Source of the DNA: Hedera helix
Lineage: Eukaryota; Streptophyta; Magnoliopsida; Apiales; Araliaceae
Reading direction: 5' to 3'
DNA length: 64,000 bases
NCBI GenBank assembly: GCA_947179155.2
Contig: OX359275.1
Location: 7,381,501-7,445,500, forward strand
The position numbers were made by a program, and so were the translations under genes. A model generated the notes under the pieces. That model saw only the letters and a program-made list of their open reading frames with translations, did no database searches and was not told the DNA's origin. Below, one piece after another: positions 12,764-22,505 of the stretch; position 1 is the first letter of the stretch; every line of letters begins with the position of its first letter.

Positions 12764-14192
12764 TGTAGTATTCGAGTGGCACAAAAGAGATCTAGAAGGG
12801 GGGTTGAATAAATCTTTTTTTATATAAAAAAATTAGTTTAAGAAATATTACTAGATAATTAATTTTATAAATTAATTAAGTATAACGGAATATTAGTTTG
12901 AAATCCCCTTAAATATGTAATGAAATCATAATGCTGAATTTAGTTATTATGGATATCAGTTACACACAAATATAACAATTAATGAGCAGTAAGTAAATAA
13001 CATAAGATATTTAAGTGGTTCGGAGTACAAATAACTCCTAGTTCACCCTTCTACTTCAAAAAGTAAGAAATCTAGTAAGGATGCAAGGGTCAAAAATACC
13101 AGATCACAAAGATCTATTACACAACTAAATCACTAAAATTCGTTCTAGTCACTAAGTCTCGACAGATGTCACTTAGGCTAGTTCACTTAGAACTCTTCAA
13201 GCCACTTAGACTTGGTAGATGTCACTAAGACAAATGAATCACAGTTTTAAGATTATTGATTGAGGTGTTGCTGAGTTGCAATGAGCTTGATTTCTTCAGT
13301 ACTTAGCAGCAAAATAGCGATATATTTTTCGTAGAGGACTTCTTTTTACTTTTTCATAATTTTAGGTATTTTCTTCATTATTTTTTTTTGCCTTTTGGTC
13401 TGAATCCTCATACTCTTTTATAGACTGTCTTGATTTTTTTTTTATGGAGAGTTTCCATTGGTGCATTTAATGCTCAACTCTTTGATGTCCTCTAATGTTG
13501 ACTTTTAAGGTCAATATGTCAACTTGCTTTCGGCTCTACCTATACACATTAAACTGTAGCTTCACCTACCACTTATTAGTGGTGTCACATCACCAAAATA
13601 GCTGTTAGACACACCATTATTTGATCATCTATTTAGAACTAAGAATCCTTGACAAACTTCTTGGGCTCTTCAATCTGCAATGCTCTTTATTATCAGTCCT
13701 AAGTCAGACCTGGCATGCTCTATGATTTGAACTGATCATAGAGTATCATGAAGACTAAAGAGTATTGAGCTTGATCAACTCAACGTTCTGAACTCTATGT
13801 TCTTTACTACAAATACTTACTCAATGAAGTGATAGATATTCTTCAAGATGCTATTTACGATTCTTGAGTGGACTCTACGAATTTCTTTTGACTTTACGGT
13901 CTTGGAACACACTCTGCAATCATTCTACAGGCTCTGCAAACTTGACTTAACTAAGCAAATATAAGGCAGACTCTGCGATCATCACTACTATTACAATATG
14001 GTAGAATAACTTTGCGATCGTTTTGATCCTATCATCTATATATTCATTAAGCTCATAAGATCAGCTTAACAAGTTGATCTTTCTATTCTAAGTCATTGTA
14101 AAATATAATATTATTAAGGAATTTACAAAAATTAATGAACACATATACATTATCAATATCACATCATCAAATTAATCATGCAATTTCTAACA
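12764..14192 (-). mobile_element. Solo LTR, copia-like, - orientation (1.43 kb)
   Basis: Ends TG..CA (tgtagtattcg on the left, ttctaaca on the right) and a perfect 5-bp duplication cgatc at 12759-12763 and 14193-14197. Removing it restores the match to 51515-51560. On the - strand it starts TGTTAGAAATTG and near its end carries a C-rich run (complement of agaaggggggttgaata, 12795-12812). Such a run is common at the 3' end of plant copia LTRs, and this is why I favour copia. No coding sequence. Confidence 0.8.
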
Positions 14193-14320
14193 CGATCTAC
14201 TGAACAGACATATCATCAACCCAAAGTTACTCTATACTTTTAAGGATTGATCAAGAAATGATTACAACCATACAAGAGCCGAGTAGAACAGAGATATGCA
14301 AAGTTCTCACGAGGAGAAGA
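14193..14320 (+). mobile_element. H' LTR fragment, piece 3
   Basis: Matches 51525-51635 (gacatatcatcaac, gagccgag). It ends in gaaga, the left target duplication of the next solo LTR. Confidence 0.75.
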
Positions 14321-15856
14321 TGATAAGTGAGTTTTATGTATTGACTATCTTTTAGCTCAATATTTTGTGAGTTATTAATTAGTTTATATTAGTATTAAGG
14401 GTTTTATGTTAGTTTAATATGTTTTGACTTTGTTTTGTAGGAATTGAAATAAAGGCTTGGTGGATCGAAGTTTAGAATTATTGTGGTTGCATTTTTAGCT
14501 TGCCAATTATGCACCAGCCACTTCAAGTCTGATTTCAACCATGATAAAATTGGAATTTGTCAAATTCTAAAACATGAAATTTGTAGATCTACTTTTCATC
14601 TTTTCAAAACATATTAAATCATCTCAATTAGAGTTCGTATGAGAAAGTTATGGCTGTTTGACTAGAGGACGTCCGTGTAGAAAATGTGTCAGCACCGGCA
14701 GCTCTAATAACAGTACTATTCCAGCGCTAGAAGCTCTAGTTGGCAGTGTATTGAGCGCCGACAGCGTTCCAGACAGCACTGAGTGATGGGCCAGACTTGA
14801 TTTGAATGCATTTTTTAAATATTTTTGACTTCGAATTAGATTAGGTTTCCTTCTAATGTTAGGGATTTGATATGTAACCTATAAATATATGTTAAAATAC
14901 ATATTTTCAGATAGTCTAACATAGAATTAGGAGAACTAACATAGATCTATCATGTTTAAGAGTATAATAAGAAGAAGGATTAATTGAAGATCTGAAGAAA
15001 GATTCAACGCGAAGGAGCTAGAATTGAAGGTAGAGATTGAAAAATGCGCTACAAGAATAAGAATTTTTATCTCTTCTCTTCTTAATTTTTGTAACTTTAC
15101 GATGTTGATTAATTATTATTTTATAGAATTGATTTCTTCTTAAGTTATAGGCTAAATTTTTATTCAGAATTTCAATAGAACCAATTGTGGAGCTTTAATT
15201 GATTTAACTTATTTTCAATTAATTAATTTATTCGAATTGTTTATTATATCTTTCATTAATTTATAATTGTCTGATAAGTAATTATCTAATTTCTTAGATG
15301 AAATTGGAAAAAGAAGTCTAAGAATAGATCTAGGTATAATAACGTGTGAACTTGTTTAATCTTTTTAGGAAGAATAACATAATAGTGCATAGGATAAAAA
15401 TATCTATGTGCTACATATAACATGATTGAGAGTTTGTGTTTAATGAATCAATTTTAAGTGTTTTGCATGAAGATAGCAACATAACTGGAATATGTCTTTT
15501 TATTAATTATTAAAAAATGTTAATAAATAGGTAGGCAATCTCAGTTAACAATCCATATGATTAATTGATCAGAATTAAGATGGTGACATTTTGGTGATGC
15601 AATTGGAAAAGTTGTAATCCTAAACCTTTTATTATCTGATAATTCTTCCTTCTTAATTAGTTGCAGGTTTAATTTAATTTTATTATTTTCATAATCAACA
15701 TTGGTGATCATTTAAATTAGATTAAATTGGTTTAAAATTGATTACTGGAATAGTTATTATTACTTGTTCATGTGGGTTCGACATCCTTCTTACTTCTATA
15801 GTACTTGATTAACCGTGTATACTTGCGCAAATTGACCATATATAAATCGGACAACA
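14321..15856 (+). mobile_element. Solo LTR, Athila-type (1.54 kb)
   Basis: Begins TGATAAGTGAGTTTTATG and ends CGGACAACA, with a perfect gaaga duplication (14316-14320 and 15857-15861). Start and end match the type of the Athila-like 5' LTR at 27925-29167 (TGATGAGCGG..CCGCTCAACA on the - strand), including the tatacttgcgcaaattg stretch before the end. A GC-rich island lies at 14691-14790. TATAAATAT (14880-14888) is a possible TATA box. Confidence 0.8.
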
Positions 15857-16051
15857 GAAGAGATCAACGGAATCATTTAGCTACTAAGCTCTTTAGATAA
15901 GAGCTTAACTTCAACTTAGCAAGACCTCAAACATCAACATCAAAAGTAGTAAAGATAAGACTTAGTGACTCGCTTGATTCTTTGTGAACCAACCACTGGG
16001 TGGGAGAAAAAGGCTTTTTTTTATATGGATTAAGATGAGTTTGGGTGACTC
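15857..16051 (+). mobile_element. H' LTR fragment, piece 4
   Basis: Matches 51635-51830 (agagatcaacggaatcat, gtgactcgc..gattctttgtgaa). It is cut at gggtgactc by the start of the next LTR. Confidence 0.75.
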
Positions 16052-18329
16052 TATGACATCCCGAATTGTTACAAAATTTTCAAATAAGGATTTTGATTAA
16101 TTTAGTAAAGGTTAGTAGATAAAACCTAGTTTGAATGACAGAATGTATTAAGGGTGATTAAATATGAATTATTATGTGATCAATGTGTTATAAATGACCT
16201 ATATGGTTGAAGTGATATAGAAGGACTTTTGATGTAAATAAGGGTCTATAGAATGTACGAGGATCAACTATTTATTGAAGTGTATTAACAACGTAACAGA
16301 TCATGAAATTTTATGAATATAATTCTGATGGATTAAAGGGAAGGATAAATTGTAATGCCCACAATAGGGTAATTTTAAAAGAATTATGGTAAGACACTAT
16401 ATTGTGTCAGCATGAAATAGATTGAATATGTGTATATGGATATTTGAGTAGATAAAGAAAGAAGAAGAGTTAAGTTAAAATTATGAAAATGAGAAAAGTG
16501 TATGTAAATTAAGTTTTAGTTATGTCTATTAATAACTAGCTTAATGAATAGGCCTGGAAAGACGAGAGTATGAGAATGACAAGGTAAGTCTGTATGCGTA
16601 GAAAAGGAGTAGCAGTTTGACCTAAACGGTTTATTAAGGATTAACGGAATATTAAAAGTTTGATATGTGAATATATGGAATTGTCAAGGAATTGATCTTA
16701 ATTGATTGGAATGAGGTAAATATCTATACGATGTGTATGTATATAAGATACTACTCTTGAAAGTGAGTAGAAGAAATTTAGTGTGCAAGTCTAATTTGAA
16801 TTGGCGTATGTGTGCTAAGTAATATACCAAAGAATGTAAAAGTCGTATAATGGTTATATGATCGTAAAAGAATAAAAAGATAATGGATTTTGATAATCCA
16901 AGCGCAGTTCGCTTTTCGAGGAAGCGATTTATGAAAAAAATGAGTATCTCGACTAATTGAGATGTTGGAAATTGAAATTGATTAAATGTAGAACCAAGAA
17001 GGTTTGTAAGGAACGAGAAATGTATGTTATGGTTAAAAGAAAGTTATGTAATCGATTTGCGATTAAATGAGTATTTAAGTCATAAAATGAGTTTATGTGA
17101 ACATAGTACGACAAAAGGCGAATGACTTAATCGGTCAATTGAAAGAAAAATCGATTTAAATAAGCACGAAACGAATTAATGAAAGGAAATTAGAAAATTT
17201 TCCTTAAAAGGAAAATTGACATGAAAATAAAATCTAGCAAATTGGGCAATTGACTAAAATGCCCCTCAACAAATTAGTTAATGATCATTGTTTCCTAAAG
17301 GGTAAAATAACCAAAATACCCTTGACAAATTGAGTAATGACCGTTATGTCCCAAGTAGTGAAATGACCAAAATGCCCTTGGATTGATTTAACCAAGGTTA
17401 AGCTAAGTTAACTCAATTTGAGTTAACTCTCATATAATTACCAAGCAAGCAAGTCTTCTTCATTTTTTAACTATGCTGGAAATTTTAGCCTAAGAGAAAG
17501 AAAGAGAGAGAGAGAAGCCATGAAAATGGAGACAAAACTTGAAATCATGGAGCTAGGATGCTTAAATGATCAAGGAGCAAGAAGAAAAGAGGAAGAGCTT
17601 ATCAAGACAAAGATTTCTATGTAAATAAGTTGGACATCCAAGAAAGTATAACTATGTTCAAGCCATGAAATATGGTATTTATGAGTTTAAATGTTAGTTT
17701 AAGACTAGCCATGCATGAATTAGTGGCTAGATGTAAGTTTGTATATGAGTTTATGTGCTAAATGGTTGAGAAGTCATGAAACCCTAAGCTCAAGTTTGAT
17801 TTTGTAAAGGTGGTGCTCTATTATGCATGTATTCAAGCTAGAAATCATGAATTAAGGAAGGTTATGTGTTTAATGTTGTTGGTTTTAATAAAAACCTAGA
17901 TGAAGAGGATGAACATGTGTAAAGTATATGAAATTTCATTTTAAATTGCATTGAAGATGCATCAAAGGTCCAAGAGTATGATTCGTTTGAGAATAAATAC
18001 AATATTAGGCTATGAATTGCATGTAGCTCGATTTATAATCTGTAAAGTGCATTAGAAAGTGGATGTAGAAGTTATGTGATTGCAAAAAGTGCTTAAATTT
18101 GTATATGATTGCCTATGTGGTGCGTGGAGTCAAGAATTAAAATTGAGTTTAAGTTTTGGAAATTGAAAGGTTTGCAAAAGTTGGTGAAATTCCAACTTAA
18201 AGGTAATTTTTGACAATTTTGAAGAACTAAATATGAAATGAAGTCAAATGACCTAGTTTTATGTAAATACACGTGTTTAGGTTGATTTGGAAATCAACGT
18301 ATTGAAATTTGAATGAAAAACGCAATTCG

Positions 18330-18349
18330 AACGATCGAAATCGATCGTT
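18330..18349. promoter_or_regulatory. Palindrome AACGATCG-aat-CGATCGTT in the LTR
   Basis: Near-perfect 20-bp dyad, also kept at 47692-47716 in the related LTR although the flanks have diverged. It could be a protein-binding site or an RNA hairpin. No function is known to me. Confidence 0.5.
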
Positions 18350-18658
18350 TCAACCTTAAATGGATTTTTATGGACAAATCTTGCCTCGTGCGAAGTTGTA
18401 GTTATTTCAAATGCCTAGAAATGTCTTATATGACATATATGAACTATGTCAAGTGTTGGAATGAAGTTTGGAAGAAAATGGCCAAAAATCACAAAGTTGG
18501 TAAAATTGAGTTTTAAAGTTAAAATTTTTCTAACTGTTAAAATGTTTTAAAACGCCCTCCTACGGGCTATTGCTTCAATAATTTAAAAATCCAAATGATC
18601 CAAGTAGTATTTTATAAAATACTAGGTAGTAAGACCTAGTTATGGTCTAAATTTGAGT

Positions 18659-19955
18659 ATAATTGGATGTAAGATGAAGGAGTTAAAAATTAACAAAGGT
18701 AGTATAAAAATAAAAAATCCTATTTCTGAACATTGCGCCTAGGCGCAATATTTTGTACTAAACATTGTGTCGAGGCCAAGTGTATTGTTCATGGCCGAGG
18801 AGATTTTGTGGCCAGCGAAGTCTGACGGCGCGAGGGCGAGATTGCTATGCATTTGAAAAAAAATTAAGTTTCCAAAAAGCTATATTTTGATATGGGATGA
18901 TAGAAATAAGTTATATAAACCTTATAATGTATAATAATGGTCAATGTAAAGGGTGTTAAGGTATAATGTAATAATGATTAGCATGATATAACATGCTTAA
19001 AGCTAAGTCAAAGCATGTTAAGGTTTATGAAAAAGGTTTGGAGCGAGCTAGAATGTATTATTAACCTATGTAAGGTATAATACATCAAATGTGAAATGAT
19101 TAGAGACGAATGGTCGAATATTTATGAGATGAGTTTGAAAAAGGTTATAAAAGATGTTATGATCCTATAATGACATTTAGGTTCAATGTTTTAAGATAAA
19201 GTTCGGACTAGCAACTCGATGCGAGAAATGATAAAAAGAACAAACGAGAAGCATAAATGTTATGTATATATAAAACGTATCAGACATGTTTTTCAGACTT
19301 AATTGTAATGATTGTTCTATGTGAAGTATATGATAGTAAAAGATGTGGAATGTGCCTATGTGCAACTATGTGATTTAACTACTAAGTGAAATATGTGACA
19401 TTCAAGTATAACACGGTAAAGTAAGGAATGCATGACGCATAAATATAAACTGTAAGCATGAAAGGTGTTATCTGATTGACTTGTTGAGCCTATGTGCTCA
19501 CTCTTGCCATGAACTAACATTTCAGGTAAAGTACGAGAAGGCCGGAGGTTCCGGTTAAGCTAAAGGCAAATAATGTAGATGCATAGATATGTATGAATGA
19601 AATTTGTAAAGTGTATCTGTGTAATGTTCCTGTAAAGCAGGTAAATGTTAAATCTTGAAGGTGATAGGAATGAATGAGTGGTTTGTTAATCCATAGAAAT
19701 AAATTGTATGTGCGTATTATTCAAAGTAGAAGATGTAATGAGGCAAGATGATTGTATTGTTATAAGTCGAGTATGCTATATAATGAAACTCACATGTATG
19801 GTACAGATGTATGTAAATAGGAACAAAAATGGAACATGTATAAGTATACAGGACCATCTATGTATAGTTAACTGATGAAAATTTATTCATAGGTTATGTT
19901 ATGTAAATCATAATATATACGATTCTGATTATTGTAATAGACTAGGTCACAATGA
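18659..19955 (+). repeat. Tandem duplication inside the LTR, first unit (1.3 kb)
   Basis: The unit begins aattggatgtaagatgaagg and ends actaggtcacaatgaat. The next 1.29 kb repeats it in the same order with scattered substitutions and small indels. The related LTR at 45405-49568 has only one copy (about 48030-49325). Confidence 0.9.
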
Positions 19956-21244
19956 ATAATTGGATGTAAGATGAAGGAGTTAAAAATTAGCAAAGGTAGT
20001 GCAAAAATCAAAAATCCTGTTTCTGAATATTGCGCCTAGTCGCAATGTTTTTTACTAAAAATTACGTCGGGGCCAAGTGTACTGTTCATGGCAGAGGAGA
20101 TTTTGCGGTCAGCGAAGTCTAATGACACCGGGGCAAGATTGCTATGCATTTGAAAAACAATTAAGCTTCCAAAAAACTATATTTTGATATGGGATGATAT
20201 AAATAAGTTATATAAATAAGTTATATAAACCCTATGATTGATAATAATGGTCAATGCAAAGGATGTTAAGGTATAATGTAATAATGATTAACATGATATA
20301 ACATGCCTAAAGCTAAGTCAAAGCATGTTAAGGTTTATGAAAAAGGTTGGAAGTGAGCTAGGATGTATTATTAACCCATGTAAGGTATAATACATCAAAT
20401 GTGAAATGATTAGAGGCGAATGGTCGAATATTTATTAGATAAGTTTGAAAAATATTATAAAAGATGTTATGATCCTATAATGACATGTAGGTTCATTGTT
20501 GACAGATAAAGTTCGGACTAGCAACCTGATGTGAGGGGGATAGAAAGAACGAACGAGAAGCATAAATGTTATGTATATATAAAGTGTATCAGGCAAGTTT
20601 TTTAGACTTAATTGTAATGATTGTTCTATATGAACTATATGATAGTAAAAGATGTGAAAATGTGCAACTATGTGATTTAACTGCTAAGTGAAATATGTGA
20701 CATTTAAGCATAGCATGGTAAAGTAAGGGATGCATGACGCATAAATATAAACTGTAAGCATGAAATGTGTTATCTGATTGACTTGCTGAGCCTATGTGCT
20801 CACTCTTGCCATGAACTACAAGAAGACCGGAGGTTTTGGTTAAGGTAAAGGTAAAGAATGTAGATGCATAGATAAGCATGAAGAAAATTTGTTAAATGTA
20901 TCTGTGTAATATTCCTGTAAAGAAATAAATGTTAAACCTTGAAGGTGATAGGAATGAATGAGTGGTTTGTTAATCCATAGAAATAAATTGTATGTGCATA
21001 TTGTTCAAAGTAGAGGATGTAATGAGGCAAGATGATTGTATTGTTATAAGTCGAGTATGCTATATAATGAAACTCACATGTATGGTACGGATGTATATAA
21101 ACAGGAACAAGAATGGAACAGGTATAAGTAAACAGGACCATGTATGTATAGTTAACTGATGAAAATTTATTCATAGGTTATGTTATGTAAATCATAATAT
21201 ATACGATTCTGATTATTGTAATAGACTAGGTCACAATGAATAAA
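19956..21244 (+). repeat. Tandem duplication inside the LTR, second unit
   Basis: A second copy of 18659-19955. Differences include a small duplication of aataagttatat near 20205 and loss of the taacatttcag piece of the conserved block (near 20818), which leaves the hairpin but no acceptor-like site. Confidence 0.9.
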
Positions 21245-21420
21245 TATTTGATCTAAGTTCTAATGAATAGTAAGTGAACGTTACGATCCTGAGTTAGGTT
21301 ATGATTGTAAGATAAATAAACAGATTTATAGACCACATTATGGTCAAATAATAATTTTAAAGGTTAAAGGTTATGTATTAACGCACGAAATCGCAGTTAT
21401 GATGCTTTATGATTAACCCA

Positions 21421-21440
21421 CGTTGTCGTTTAGGAGCCAT
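21421..21440 (-). pseudogene. Possible start of a downstream ORF (MAPKRQ..), cut off at the element's left end
   Basis: On the - strand an ATG at 21440 opens MAPKRQ, then the element ends within a few codons. A post-pol ORF occurs in some Athila and Tat elements, but this stub is too short to assign. It may be chance. Confidence 0.25.
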
Positions 21441-21933
21441 AGTTGATCAATGCAGTGCTAAGAATCAGAAACGATGGCAAACGGCAACCCAAACCACTGA
21501 TTTTTAAGAGAAACTTGGATGAGGCAATTTATCGAGCAGTTGGCATGCACCCATGCTTTGAACAATGAATAAGACCTCTCCAAACCAAATTTAGCCACCC
21601 AATTTAGGGTATATCACCAACACACCACACCACCAATCCTAATTCACTGAAGCAACAGAAAATTGCAACAAAAAGGAAAGGAATTGGTACCAATTTCGAC
21701 CGAGAGAAACCCCCCCAAGCTTCACGGTTGGCAAGGAGAGAGAGAGTGCAGCAATTTGTAATGTGGATCCTCTGTGGCTTGGAATTGAAAGGTCTTGCAA
21801 TTTTATGTAGGAATTGGGTGGGAGTGATGGCTGGGAGAGATTAGGAATCAAGGTTTGTGAGAGGGAATGCCGAGCAAGCTGTTTGATTGAAATAAACCTC
21901 GATGGGGATATATTTTTTTTTCTGAAAAACCGA

Positions 21934-22160
21934 CCTACCGCTGCGGCGGCCATATTCACCGCTGCGGCGGTGAATGTTTCTATTAAAAAAAAAATTTCTT
22001 CTGACGACTACCGCTGCGGCGGTGAAACTTTCTGTTAAAAAAAATAATACCACCGCTGCGGCGGTATCAGGGCACCGCTGCGGCGGTGAAACTTTCTGTT
22101 AAAAAAATAATACCATCGCTGCGGCGGTATCAGGGCACCGCTACGGTGGTGAAAGCTGCT
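21934..22160. repeat. GC-rich quasi-palindromic repeats (accgctgcggcggt) between pol and the lost 3' LTR
   Basis: About seven copies of accgctgcggcggt or close variants, in pairs separated by an A-rich spacer (ctttctgttaaaaaaa). The core almost equals its own reverse complement. Two related copies lie in the element's 5' LTR (28960-29005). Surroundings are AT-rich. The short ORFs on both strands here (21639-22053) arise from the repeat. Confidence 0.85.
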
Positions 22161-22505
22161 GCCAAAAAAAATAAATTCTTGCTCACTTATTCCACATTGA
22201 AGCATTGCCTTGATAGTACCTGAAAGTTTAACATAGATGCATCAAAAACTTAATAATTAATCACAATTTTAACTCAAAAACATAGAAATTGCAATTAGTT
22301 ATAAAGAAAAATTTTTAAATTTTTTTTTTTAATTATAAGCAATAGTCTACTAATATACTATATCAAAAGAATTTAGCCAATCAAATTACCGCAAAAAAAT
22401 GACTAAATATAGAATGAAATGCAAATAAAGCCATATTGACAATAAAAATGGGTTGCCTCCCATTTAGCGCTTCATTTTAAGTCTTGGGCTTGACTACTTC
22501 CTAAA
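22161..22505 (-). mobile_element. 3' non-coding interior of the Athila-type element
   Basis: No gene. Directly after the pol stop, the - strand has aagcgctaaatgggaggcaa, a stretch typical of the region after pol in plant Athila/Tat elements, then AT-rich DNA and a tcaaggcaatgcttcaatg segment. Confidence 0.6.

Larger units (their letters stand above)
16052..21420 (+). mobile_element. Long gypsy-type LTR, same family as 45405-49568, with an internal duplication and truncated 3' end
   Basis: Starts TATGACATCCC (the other copy has TGTGACATCCC) and follows the 45405-49568 LTR throughout: the fgtaatgacc-rich start, the GA-rich leader (17490-17515), the palindrome at 18330-18349, the GC-rich island (18735-18845) and the splice-like block (19480-19525). 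Length is 5.37 kb because 1.3 kb is present twice. The last ~70 to 100 bases are missing, and the sequence passes into the 3' non-coding end of the Athila-type element near 21420. The ORFs at 18313-18516 and 20589-21174 are not convincing genes. Confidence 0.75.

Noticed and set aside
21639..22053. ORFs on both strands rich in alanine and arginine
   Set aside because: They come from the GC-rich accgctgcggcggt repeats. Open frames on both strands are expected from the repeat.
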